A stretch of DNA of 64,000 bases from an uncultured Pelagibacteraceae bacterium. Lineage in GTDB: Bacteria; Pseudomonadota; Alphaproteobacteria; Pelagibacterales; Pelagibacteraceae. Both the position numbers and the translations under genes were made by a program. Location: NCBI GenBank assembly GCA_902555945.1, contig CACDUS010000002.1, positions 1 to 64,000 of the forward strand. The letters run 5' to 3'. Shown here in pieces: positions 30,466-40,033 of the stretch. Within the stretch, counting starts at the first letter, position 1, and the number at the start of each line of letters is the position of its first letter. Under the pieces are notes generated by a model. That model saw nothing but the letters and a program-made list of their open reading frames with translations, searched no databases and was not told where the DNA came from.

Positions 30466-31089
30466 ATGAAACAGTTAAATTTGCAAAAACTTCAAAATAA
30501 CCTAAGAATTAAATTTTCTAAATTAGGTGTTAAAATGATTGGACCTGAGACAATTTATTTTTCAAATGATACTAAAATTGGAAAGAATGTAACAATAGAA
30601 CCTTATGTCGTTTTCGGAACAAAAGTAAAAATAGGAAATAATGTAACTATAAAATCTTTTTCTCACTTAGAAAATTGTAAAGTTGAAAATAAAGTTGATA
30701 TAGGACCTTATGCTCGAATAAGACCTGGAACCATTTTAAAAGAGGGGTCTAAAGTTGGTAACTTTGTAGAAATAAAAAAAAGTATTCTAGGAAAAAAATC
30801 TAAAGTAAATCATTTAACTTACATTGGAGATACATCTGTTGGAAAATCTGTAAATGTTGGAGCAGGTACTATTACTTGTAATTATGATGGAGTTAAAAAA
30901 AGTAAAACTAAAATTAAGGACAATGTTTTTATAGGTTCAAATTCATCTTTAGTAGCTCCCTTAACTATTCAAGAAGATAGTGTGATTGGTGCTGGTTCTG
31001 TTATTACAAAAAATGTAAGAAAAAAATCTTTAGCCCTTACAAGAAGTTCACAAACTGAAATTAAAAATTATAAAAGAAAATTAAAATAG
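30466..31089 (+). CDS. Stand-alone left-handed beta-helix acetyltransferase homologous to the GlmU C-terminal domain
   Basis: IGPYARIRPGTILKEGSKVGNFVEIKKSILGKKSKVNHLTYIGD...VGAGTITCNYDGVKKSKTKI; no nucleotidyltransferase domain in the ORF. Confidence 0.88.
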   Translation: MKQLNLQKLQNNLRIKFSKLGVKMIGPETIYFSNDTKIGKNVTIEPYVVFGTKVKIGNNVTIKSFSHLENCKVENKVDIGPYARIRPGTILKEGSKVGNFVEIKKSILGKKSKVNHLTYIGDTSVGKSVNVGAGTITCNYDGVKKSKTKIKDNVFIGSNSSLVAPLTIQEDSVIGAGSVITKNVRKKSLALTRSSQTEIKNYKRKLK

Positions 31090-31091
31090 TT

Positions 31092-32912
31092 ATGTGTGGT
31101 ATAATTGGAATAAATAGCAATAAACCTGTATCAGCAACAATAGTTAACTCTTTAAAAAAATTAGAGTACAGAGGATATGACTCTGCAGGTATAGCAACTC
31201 TTTCAAGTGGATTGATTAATGAAGTTAAATCTGAGGGCAGAGTAGATAATCTTGAAAAAAATTCTTTAGTTCAAAATATGCAAGGCACTATTGGAATTGG
31301 TCATGTTAGATGGGCAACTCATGGATTGCCAAATAGTATTAATGCGCATCCACACTCATCACAAAATGTTTCTGTAGTTCATAATGGAATAATTGAAAAT
31401 TCAACTTTATTAAAAAAATTTTTAGTGGGCAAAGGTCATAAATTTAAATCACAAACAGATACAGAAGTGATAGTTCATTTGATCACAGAAAACTTAAAAA
31501 CAGAAAATATCGTTAATTCAATTAAAAAAACTTTAAAATCTTTACATGGAAGTTTTGCGCTTGGAATTATATTTAAAGATCAACCAGATTTAATTGTTGG
31601 AGCCAGAAGAGGCTCTCCTCTAGCAGTTGGTTATGGTCCAAATGAAAATTATTTAGGATCAGATTCTTATGCTCTCAAATCAATGACTAATAAAATTACT
31701 TATTTAAATGATGGTGAATTCTGTATAATTAAAAAAGATCACGTAGAGTTTTTTAATGAAGATGGAGTTAAGATAAATAAAAAAGTTTTAGAATTGTCTT
31801 CTTCTGAAGAAAAATATGACAAAGGTGATTATAAACATTTCATGGCAAAAGAAATAGAGGAACAACCCATTACTCTTAAAAATGGAATCAATGAATATTT
31901 AGATACATCTAATAACAATATAAATATTTATAATTTCCCGTGGAAAATTGAAGAAATTTCATCTGTAACTTTAATCGGTTGTGGAACAGCATATCATTCA
32001 TGCTTGATGGCTAAATATTGGTTTGAAGAATTATCATCTTTAGATGTAAATGTAGATATAGCATCAGAATTTAGATACAGAAAAAATAGATTTAAAAAAG
32101 ATACTTTATATGTATTTGTATCCCAATCTGGAGAAACTGCAGACACTTATGCTGCTTTAGACTTGTGTAATCAAAATAAAATGAAAACTTGTGCAGTTGT
32201 AAATGTTATTGAAAGCTCAATTGCAAGGGATTCTCAGTTTGTTTTGCCAATTCATTGTGGAACTGAAATAGGTGTAGCTTCTACCAAGGCTTTCCTAGGT
32301 CAAATTTTAATTTTATACATTTTAGCATTAAAAATTGGATTATTGAGAAAAGATATTGATAAAAAAACTTTTGAGAAAAAGCTCAAAGATCTTAAAGAAT
32401 TACCTAAATTAGTAGAGCAAACACTATTAATAGATAATAAAATACAAACAATTTCTGGCACTTTTAATGAGGCTAAAGGATCTATGTTTTTAGGGAGAGG
32501 TTTTTCTTATCCTATTGCACTTGAAGGTGCATTAAAATTAAAAGAATTATCATATGTGCATGCAGAAGGATATCCTGCTGGCGAAATGAAACATGGACCA
32601 TTAGCATTAATAGAAGAAGGAATGCCTGTGGTAGTTTTAGCTCCAAGAGATAATTATTATAAAAAAACAATTTCTAACATGCAGGAAGTAATCGCGAGAG
32701 GAGCAAAAGTTTTACTAATCACAAATAAAAGCAAAGATGAAGTAGTTTCAGAAAATATTTGGGAAAAAATAGAAGTTGAGAGCACTAATGAAGATCTTCT
32801 TCCATTTCTATTAACAGTTCCTTTGCAAAAATTAGCTTATTATTCAGCACTAAAAAAAGGTTATGATATAGATAAGCCAAGAAATTTAGCTAAATCTGTA
32901 ACCGTTGAATAA
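31092..32912 (+). CDS. glmS: Glutamine-fructose-6-phosphate aminotransferase (isomerizing)
   Basis: MCGIIGI N-terminal nucleophile; LEYRGYDSAGIA; C-terminal KPRNLAKSVTVE. Confidence 0.97.
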   Translation: MCGIIGINSNKPVSATIVNSLKKLEYRGYDSAGIATLSSGLINEVKSEGRVDNLEKNSLVQNMQGTIGIGHVRWATHGLPNSINAHPHSSQNVSVVHNGIIENSTLLKKFLVGKGHKFKSQTDTEVIVHLITENLKTENIVNSIKKTLKSLHGSFALGIIFKDQPDLIVGARRGSPLAVGYGPNENYLGSDSYALKSMTNKITYLNDGEFCIIKKDHVEFFNEDGVKINKKVLELSSSEEKYDKGDYKHFMAKEIEEQPITLKNGINEYLDTSNNNINIYNFPWKIEEISSVTLIGCGTAYHSCLMAKYWFEELSSLDVNVDIASEFRYRKNRFKKDTLYVFVSQSGETADTYAALDLCNQNKMKTCAVVNVIESSIARDSQFVLPIHCGTEIGVASTKAFLGQILILYILALKIGLLRKDIDKKTFEKKLKDLKELPKLVEQTLLIDNKIQTISGTFNEAKGSMFLGRGFSYPIALEGALKLKELSYVHAEGYPAGEMKHGPLALIEEGMPVVVLAPRDNYYKKTISNMQEVIARGAKVLLITNKSKDEVVSENIWEKIEVESTNEDLLPFLLTVPLQKLAYYSALKKGYDIDKPRNLAKSVTVE

Positions 32913-32941
32913 TCGCAAAACTCTGATACAACAATTCTGAG

Positions 32942-34327
32942 TTGAATATGAAAAATTGGAAAATAAATAGCTGGAGAAAATATCCAGTAAAACATATTCC
33001 GGAATATCCGGATAAAAAAGAGTTAGATCAAGTTTTAAATAAAATTAAAACTTTTCCACCTCTTGTTTTTGCTGGTGAAACAAGACATTTAAAACAACAG
33101 CTTGCAGATGTTGTTGATGGAAAAGCTTTTTTATTGCAAGGAGGGGATTGTGCAGAAAGTTTTGCAGAATTTCACCCAGATAATATAAGAGACACATTTA
33201 AAGTTATACTACAGATGTCATTAGTATTAACTTACTCAGCTTCCTTACCAGTTGTTAAACTTGGAAGAATAGCTGGACAGTTTTCAAAACCAAGAAGTGC
33301 ACCTACAGAGAAACAAGGTGATAAAGAATTACCAAGTTACTTAGGTGATAATATTAATGCAATTGATTTTACAGATAAAGCAAGAAAACCTGATCCAAAA
33401 AGATTATTTAAAGCTTACTCACAATCAGCTTCAACTTTAAATATTTTAAGAGCATTTTCTAAAGGTGGTTTTGCAGATTTAAATAAAGTTCATTTATGGA
33501 ATTTAGATTATATTAAGAAAAGTCCTCAAGCTAAAAAGTTTAAAGAATTAGAAGATAAAATAGCAGATGCTTTAGCATTTATGGAAGCATGCGGAATAAC
33601 TTCAGACTTCAACAATAGATTATACACAGTAAATTTCTGGACATCGCATGAAGCATTATTATTACCTTTTGAAGAAGCAATGACTAGAACAGATTCTACA
33701 ACAGGTGAAAATCATGATACTTCAGCTCATTTTGTCTGGATTGGAGATAGAACAAGACAATTAGATGGTGGACATGTTGAATTTTGTAGAGGAATTGAAA
33801 ATCCAATTGGAATTAAATGTGGTCCAACATCAAAGCCTGATGAAATTGCAAAAATTTGTGAAGTATTAAACCCAAAAAATGAAAAAGGTAAAATAACCTT
33901 AATTTCTAGATTTGGTTATAAAAATGTAGAAAAATTTTTACCAAAGTTAATTAGAGGAATTAAAAAAGAAGGTTTAAATGTTGTTTGGTCATGCGATCCA
34001 ATGCATGGAAACACAATTAAATCAACAACTGGATTTAAAACAAGACCATTTAATGATGTTGTTAGTGAAGTAAAAAATGTTTTTGCTGTTCATCAAGCTG
34101 AAGGCTCATATGCTGGAGGTTTACATGTTGAAATGACTGGACAAGATGTTACTGAATGTACAGGAGGAGCAAGAAAAATATCTGATGCGGATTTATCAAG
34201 TAGATATCATACACATTGTGATCCTCGATTAAATTCAGATCAAGCTCTTGAGCTAGCATTTTTAATTTCAGATGAGATAAAAAAGAATAGCAGCTATTCT
34301 AAAAATGATATTCAAGCGGCATCTTAA
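32942..34327 (+). CDS. Class II 3-deoxy-7-phosphoheptulonate synthase
   Basis: FLLQGGDCAESF; GRIAGQFSKPRS; FVWIGDRTRQLDGGHVEF; WSCDPMHGNT. Confidence 0.95.
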   Translation: MNMKNWKINSWRKYPVKHIPEYPDKKELDQVLNKIKTFPPLVFAGETRHLKQQLADVVDGKAFLLQGGDCAESFAEFHPDNIRDTFKVILQMSLVLTYSASLPVVKLGRIAGQFSKPRSAPTEKQGDKELPSYLGDNINAIDFTDKARKPDPKRLFKAYSQSASTLNILRAFSKGGFADLNKVHLWNLDYIKKSPQAKKFKELEDKIADALAFMEACGITSDFNNRLYTVNFWTSHEALLLPFEEAMTRTDSTTGENHDTSAHFVWIGDRTRQLDGGHVEFCRGIENPIGIKCGPTSKPDEIAKICEVLNPKNEKGKITLISRFGYKNVEKFLPKLIRGIKKEGLNVVWSCDPMHGNTIKSTTGFKTRPFNDVVSEVKNVFAVHQAEGSYAGGLHVEMTGQDVTECTGGARKISDADLSSRYHTHCDPRLNSDQALELAFLISDEIKKNSSYSKNDIQAAS

Positions 34328-34365
34328 GCCATTGTTTTCTAGCATTAGGTGATTAAATATAAAGT

Positions 34366-35103
34366 ATGAGTCCTTCAGAAAAAGTAAAATATATATCGAA
34401 TTGGATCAAATCATATGTTGATCAAATGCCTACTAAAGCAAAATCTTTAGTCATTGGTATATCTGGAGGAATTGACTCTTCAGTATCAAGTACATTAAGT
34501 GCAATGACAGGTATAAAAACAATCGTTTTATCTATGCCAATTAAACAAAAAGAAAATCAGCATGATTTAAGTTTAAAGCATCAAGATTGGTTAATAAAAA
34601 AATTTAATAATGTGGAAGCTCATACAATAAGTTTAGACAAATTATTTGAATCATTTTCTTCCACACTTAATAAATTTGATAATGAACATGGATTTGCAAA
34701 TTCTAGAGCAAGATTAAGAATGGCGACTTTGTATCAAGTCGCAGCAGCCAACAAAGGAATAGTAGTTGGGACTGGAAATAAAGTTGAAGATTTTGGTGTT
34801 GGTTTTTATACAAAATATGGTGATGGTGGTGTGGATATCTCACCTATAGCAGATTGTAACAAAACCCAGGTTTGGGAACTTGGAAAAGAATTAGGTATTT
34901 TAAAAGAAATAATTGATGCTCCACCAACTGATGGTCTTTGGGATGATGGAAGAACTGATGAAGGGCAATTAGGTTTTAAATATCAAGATTTAGAAGACGC
35001 AATGGTAAATCCCGATTCACCTCATAAAGTAGAGTACGAAAAAATTAGAAAACAAAATTTGCATAAAATGGAGCCAATTCCAGTGTGCAAAATTCCTAGT
35101 TAA
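34366..35103 (+). CDS. nadE: NAD+ synthetase (short form)
   Basis: VIGISGGIDSSVSS P-loop; GTGNKVEDFGVGFYTKYGDGGVDISPIADCNKTQV. Confidence 0.93.
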   Translation: MSPSEKVKYISNWIKSYVDQMPTKAKSLVIGISGGIDSSVSSTLSAMTGIKTIVLSMPIKQKENQHDLSLKHQDWLIKKFNNVEAHTISLDKLFESFSSTLNKFDNEHGFANSRARLRMATLYQVAAANKGIVVGTGNKVEDFGVGFYTKYGDGGVDISPIADCNKTQVWELGKELGILKEIIDAPPTDGLWDDGRTDEGQLGFKYQDLEDAMVNPDSPHKVEYEKIRKQNLHKMEPIPVCKIPS

Positions 35104-35154
35104 TCAATTAGATTAACAAATCACTAAATAAGGTATATTTCTTAATCAATTTAT

Positions 35155-36498
35155 ATGGATATTTTTTTAACAAATAATTTAACTAATAAAAAAGAACAAT
35201 TTGTTCCAAAAGATAACAAAAATATTGGAATGTATGTTTGTGGACCAACTGTTTATGATGATCCTCATATAGGAAATGCTAGACCATTAGTTATTTTTGA
35301 TATTCTTTTTAAATTGCTTAAAAATAATTTTTCAAATGTTACCTATGTAAGAAATATTACTGATATTGATGATAAAATAATAAAATCTTCACAAGATCAA
35401 AAAATATCTACAAAAGAATTGACAGAAAAAGTAACATCTACCTTTTTTGAAGACTGTAAGTTTTTAAATTGTGAAGATCCTACTTATCAACCGAAAGCTA
35501 CAGATCATATTGATTTAATGGTTGAAATGATAAATCATTTAATCAAAAAGGGTTTTGCGTATGAAAATAATAAACATGTTTATTTTGAAGTAAAAAAATT
35601 TTCTGATTATGGAAAATTATCTAATAAGAAGTTAGAGGATTTAATAGCTGGATCGAGAATAGAAGTTAGTGATAACAAAAAAAATTCAGAGGATTTTGTT
35701 TTATGGAAACCATCGGATAAAAATGAACCTTCATGGGACTCTCCATGGGGGAAAGGTAGACCAGGATGGCATTTAGAATGTTCTGCAATGTCAAAAAAAT
35801 TTTTAGGAAATGAATTTGATATTCATGGTGGAGGTATTGATTTAATTTTTCCCCATCATGAGAATGAAATAGCTCAATCTAGGTGTGCAAATGACTCAAA
35901 AGTTTTTGCAAACTATTGGGTTCATAATGCATTTATTACAATGTCCAATGAAAAAATGGCAAAGTCTCAAGGAAATATTTTGAAGATTAAAGATTTTAGA
36001 AACAAGTTTAGTGGTCAAGTAATTAGATTAGCATTAATGAGCGCACATTATAGACAACCATTAGATTGGAATGATAAATTAATAAATGACTGTCAGAATA
36101 CTTTAGATAAATGGTATCGTATTTATTCTTCAGAGATTAAGCTTGTTCAAATAACGAATGAAGTTTTAAAACCTTTATATGAAGATTTAAATACACCAGG
36201 ATATATTGCAAACTTGCATCAACTTTATGAGAAAGCAAGCAAGGGCGATGGCAAAGAATTATTTATATCAGCCTGTAAGTTTATAGGCTTATTTAATGAA
36301 GATAACAAACAATGGGAAAAATATAAGAAAGATAAAGCTGCAATAAGTGAAACTGAAATTCATAATAAAATAGATTTAAGAAATAAAGCTAGGGCAAATA
36401 AAGATTATAAAGAAGCTGACAGAATTAGAGATGAGCTTTTTAATAAAGGTGTTTTAATAGAAGACAAAGATGGTAAAACACTCTGGAAATTTAAATGA
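35155..36498 (+). CDS. cysS: Cysteinyl-tRNA synthetase
   Basis: CGPTVYDDPHIGNAR; GRPGWHLECSAM; NEKMAKSQGN (KMSKS-like). Confidence 0.97.
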   Translation: MDIFLTNNLTNKKEQFVPKDNKNIGMYVCGPTVYDDPHIGNARPLVIFDILFKLLKNNFSNVTYVRNITDIDDKIIKSSQDQKISTKELTEKVTSTFFEDCKFLNCEDPTYQPKATDHIDLMVEMINHLIKKGFAYENNKHVYFEVKKFSDYGKLSNKKLEDLIAGSRIEVSDNKKNSEDFVLWKPSDKNEPSWDSPWGKGRPGWHLECSAMSKKFLGNEFDIHGGGIDLIFPHHENEIAQSRCANDSKVFANYWVHNAFITMSNEKMAKSQGNILKIKDFRNKFSGQVIRLALMSAHYRQPLDWNDKLINDCQNTLDKWYRIYSSEIKLVQITNEVLKPLYEDLNTPGYIANLHQLYEKASKGDGKELFISACKFIGLFNEDNKQWEKYKKDKAAISETEIHNKIDLRNKARANKDYKEADRIRDELFNKGVLIEDKDGKTLWKFK

Positions 36499-38096
36499 GT
36501 AAAGAGCGATTATATATTTTTGATACAACACTTAGAGATGGTGCTCAAACACAAGGCGTGGACTTTTCTATTGAGGATAAGGAAAAAATTGCATCTGCTC
36601 TAGATAATCTTGGTGTTGATTATATTGAGGGTGGATGGCCTGGTGCTAATCCAACTGATACTGAGTTTTTTCAAAAAAAACATAATTTCAAAAATTCTAA
36701 ACTTACATGTTTTGGAATGACAAAAAGATCTGGTCGAAGTGCTGAAAATGATACAGGATTATCTGCATTAATGAATTCTAATTCTCCTGCAGTGTGTCTG
36801 GTTGGAAAATCATGGGATTTTCACGTTGATGTTGCATTAGGAATTACGAATGAAGAAAATTTAGAAAACATTGGTGAAAGTACTAAGCATTTTGTTAAAG
36901 CAAAAAAAGAATTTATGTTTGATGCAGAGCATTTTTTTGATGGTTATAAATCAAATCCGAAATATGCACTTTCTTGTATCAAAACTGCTTTTGATCAAGG
37001 AGCAAGATGGATTGTTTTATGCGATACAAATGGAGGAACACTTCCACATGAGATTTCTAAAATTGTATCTGAAGTAACGAAAGTAATACCAGGAAAAAAT
37101 TTAGGTATTCATGCACATAATGATACAGGTAATGCTGTTGCCAATTCTCTAGCTGCAGTATTGTCTGGTGTACGCCAAATTCAAGGTACTATAAATGGAT
37201 TAGGTGAAAGATGTGGTAATGCAAATTTGATGTCATTGATACCAACATTTTTTTTAAAAAAAGATTTTACATCTCAATTTGAAATAGGAATAAATGGTAA
37301 AAATATTAAAAATTTAACTGAATGTTCAAGATTGTTAGATGAAATTTTAAACAAAAAACCTAATCAACACTTACCTTATGTAGGAGCCGCAGCTTTTTCT
37401 CATAAGGGAGGATTACATGTATCAGCTGTTCAAAAAGATCCAAAGACTTATGAACATATAAATCCTGAAGAAGTAGGCAATACGAGAAATATTGTTGTTT
37501 CTGATCAATCGGGTAAATCAAACATTATTTCAAGATTAAAAAGTATCAAAATTGATATTGAGGAAAATGATCCAAAAATTAAAAAATTATTAGATGAAGT
37601 AAAAGATAGAGAGTTCATCGGTTATAGTTATGACGGCGCTGATGCATCATTTGAGTTATTAGCTAGAAGAATTATTGGTGAAATTCCAAGATATATATCA
37701 ATTAATGAATATGATGTATCAGTAAAAAAGAATAAATCAGGCGACATAGTTTCATCTGCAAAAGCTCAATTAGAAGTTGATGGTGAAAAGATTATTTGTG
37801 AAGGACAGGGTAATGGACCAGTAAATGCTTTAGATAATGCAATTAGACAAAATGTTGATCGACTGGCAAAATACTCAAAGTATTTGAAAGATTTAAAATT
37901 AGTAGATTATAAAGTGAGAATTTTAAATACGGGTACAGAAGCTGTTACTAGAGTATCAATCGAAAGCACAGACTCCAAAGGAAAAAATTGGTTTACTATT
38001 GGCGTATCTACAAACATAATTGATGCTTCATTTAAAGCATTGATTGATAGTTTAGATTATAAACTGTTTAAAGATAATGCCCCTGCAAGTAAATAA
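36495..38096 (+). CDS. cimA: Citramalate synthase
   Basis: LYIFDTTLRDGAQTQGVDFSIEDK; HKGGLHVSAV; LeuA dimer-type regulatory domain. Confidence 0.93.
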   Translation: MSKERLYIFDTTLRDGAQTQGVDFSIEDKEKIASALDNLGVDYIEGGWPGANPTDTEFFQKKHNFKNSKLTCFGMTKRSGRSAENDTGLSALMNSNSPAVCLVGKSWDFHVDVALGITNEENLENIGESTKHFVKAKKEFMFDAEHFFDGYKSNPKYALSCIKTAFDQGARWIVLCDTNGGTLPHEISKIVSEVTKVIPGKNLGIHAHNDTGNAVANSLAAVLSGVRQIQGTINGLGERCGNANLMSLIPTFFLKKDFTSQFEIGINGKNIKNLTECSRLLDEILNKKPNQHLPYVGAAAFSHKGGLHVSAVQKDPKTYEHINPEEVGNTRNIVVSDQSGKSNIISRLKSIKIDIEENDPKIKKLLDEVKDREFIGYSYDGADASFELLARRIIGEIPRYISINEYDVSVKKNKSGDIVSSAKAQLEVDGEKIICEGQGNGPVNALDNAIRQNVDRLAKYSKYLKDLKLVDYKVRILNTGTEAVTRVSIESTDSKGKNWFTIGVSTNIIDASFKALIDSLDYKLFKDNAPASK

Positions 38097-38809
38097 TGAG
38101 TAAAAACAATATTTCTTTTATTCTAAATAAGCCTCAACTATCAGAAAATATTGGTGCGTGTGCAAGAGCAATAAAAAACTTTAATTTCAAGAAATTAGTG
38201 TTGATTAATCCAAAACCAATTTTTCCAAATGATAAAATTTTAGCTACATCTGTTGGAGCTAAAGATATTATCAGGCAAAGTAAAAATTATGACACTTTAG
38301 AGAAAGCTATAAGCAAAATTGATATAGTTATTGCTACTTCAGCGAGATTTAGAAATAAAAATATTAAACATATTAATTTAGAAGACTTAAAAAAGATAAA
38401 TTTTAAAAAAAAGATTGCTTTTTTATTTGGATCAGAGGCATCAGGTTTATCAAATGATGAGATTAGTTATGCTAATTATAGTCTACAAATCCCTACAAAC
38501 CCTGATTTTAAATCTCTTAATTTATCTCATAGTTTAATAATTATTGCTCAATTTGTTGCTAGCGTCATAAAATTAAACAATGTGCCATATGAAAAATCAA
38601 AGAAAGTTAAGCCAGCTAGTAAAATAGAAATTCAATCAATGTTAAGTCTTTGTATTAGAAATTTAGATGAAATAAATTTTTTTAGGCCTAAAGAAAAGAG
38701 ACCAAAAATGCTTGAGAACCTAAGAAATATTTTTTATAAAATGGACTTATCTAGTAAAGAAACACGTATATTATCAGGTGTATTCGCAGGTTTAGGGAAA
38801 AAACGTTGA
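38096..38809 (+). CDS. RNA 2'-O-methyltransferase (TrmJ-like, SPOUT)
   Basis: LNKPQLSENIGACARAIKNF; FLFGSEASGLSNDEI; LQIPTNPDFKSLNLSHSL. Confidence 0.88.
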   Translation: MSKNNISFILNKPQLSENIGACARAIKNFNFKKLVLINPKPIFPNDKILATSVGAKDIIRQSKNYDTLEKAISKIDIVIATSARFRNKNIKHINLEDLKKINFKKKIAFLFGSEASGLSNDEISYANYSLQIPTNPDFKSLNLSHSLIIIAQFVASVIKLNNVPYEKSKKVKPASKIEIQSMLSLCIRNLDEINFFRPKEKRPKMLENLRNIFYKMDLSSKETRILSGVFAGLGKKR

Positions 38810-38837
38810 TTGACAAAATAAGGAGTAAGTTTATAAA
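38810..38837 (+). promoter_or_regulatory. Consensus sigma70-like promoter for rpsD (TTGACA-N16-TATAAA)
   Basis: TTGACA at 38810-38815, TATAAA at 38832-38837, rpsD ATG at 38850. Confidence 0.65.
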
Positions 38838-38849
38838 GCCCTCTATTAA

Positions 38850-39467
38850 ATGACAAAAAGATTAAACTCTAAACATAAAGTAGACAGAAGACTTAGGGTA
38901 AACCTTTGGGGAAGACCCAAAAGTCCTTTTAACACAAGAGCATATGGTCCAGGTCAACATGGTCAATCAAAAACTTCAAAACCATCAGATTACGGAATTC
39001 AATTACAAGCAAAACAAAAATTAAAAGCATACTATGGAAATATCAATGAAAGACAATTTAGAAATATTTACAAAAAAGCAAGTATGCTTAAAGGTGATAC
39101 AAGTGAAAATTTAATTGGATTATTAGAAAGAAGACTTGATGCTGTTATTTATAGAGCAAAATTTGCCACAACTATATTTTCAGCAAGACAATTAATCAAT
39201 CACGGGCACGTTAAAGTAAATGGAAAAAAAGTTAATATAGCTAGCTATTCTGTTAAAGAGGAAGACACAATCGAAATTAGAGATAAATCAAAGCAATTAG
39301 CAATAATTGATATTGCTCTTGCAAATAAAGAAAGAGAAACTCCAGAATATATTCAAATGGATGAAAAAAATAAAAAATTTAAATTTATAAGAATTCCTAA
39401 ATTTGAAGAAGTTCCTTATCCAATAGTTATGGAGCCAAATCTTGTAATTGAATATTATTCTAGATAA
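38850..39467 (+). CDS. rpsD: 30S ribosomal protein S4
   Basis: [50 protein letters not shown]. Confidence 0.97.
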   Translation: MTKRLNSKHKVDRRLRVNLWGRPKSPFNTRAYGPGQHGQSKTSKPSDYGIQLQAKQKLKAYYGNINERQFRNIYKKASMLKGDTSENLIGLLERRLDAVIYRAKFATTIFSARQLINHGHVKVNGKKVNIASYSVKEEDTIEIRDKSKQLAIIDIALANKERETPEYIQMDEKNKKFKFIRIPKFEEVPYPIVMEPNLVIEYYSR

Positions 39468-39470
39468 TAT

Positions 39471-39803
39471 TTATTTTTTGTAACTTATTTCTTTATCGTC
39501 AAAAACTTTTTTAAGCTCACCACTTTCATACATTTCTTTTACGATGTCACAACCACCTACAAATTCTTTTTTTATATAAAGTTGAGGGATTGTTGGCCAG
39601 TCACTAAATATTTTTATACCTTCACGAAGAGATTGATTTTCTAAAACATTTATTCCTTTAAAATTTACCTCTAAAATTTTAAGCATATTTGAAACTGCCA
39701 TAGAAAATCCACACTGTGGAGCATCTGGAGTTCCTTTCATAAATAGACATACATCATTCTCATCAATGTGATTTTGAATTAAATTTTTAGTTTGATCATC
39801 CAT
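39471..39803 (-). CDS. grxD: Monothiol glutaredoxin (Grx4 type)
   Basis: FMKGTPDAPQCGFS; WPTIPQLYIKKEFVGGCDI. Confidence 0.95.
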   Translation of the reverse strand: MDDQTKNLIQNHIDENDVCLFMKGTPDAPQCGFSMAVSNMLKILEVNFKGINVLENQSLREGIKIFSDWPTIPQLYIKKEFVGGCDIVKEMYESGELKKVFDDKEISYKK

Positions 39804-40033
39804 TATTGTTCCTTTGTTTTTATTGCTAAAGCGTGAAGTTCATTTCCCATTTTTCCCTTTAAAGAATTATAGACCATTTTGTGCTGTTCAATTTTACTTT
39901 TTCCAGAAAATTGTGAGGATGTAACTGTTGCAGAATAATGATTTCCATCTCCTGCTAAATCTTGAATTTCAATTACAGCATCAGGCATAGCTTCTTTAAT
40001 ATACTTCTCAATTTCTTTTAAATCCATTGCCAT
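39803..40033 (-). CDS. BolA family protein
   Basis: MAMDLKEIEKYIKEAMPDAVIEIQDLAGDGNHYSATV...KMVYNSLKGKMGNELHALAIKT; ATG at 40033 overlaps the purL stop. Confidence 0.92.
   Translation of the reverse strand: MAMDLKEIEKYIKEAMPDAVIEIQDLAGDGNHYSATVTSSQFSGKSKIEQHKMVYNSLKGKMGNELHALAIKTKEQ

Noticed and set aside
36871-37077. Plus-strand 68-aa ORF inside cimA
   Set aside because: Alternative frame within a strongly conserved gene.
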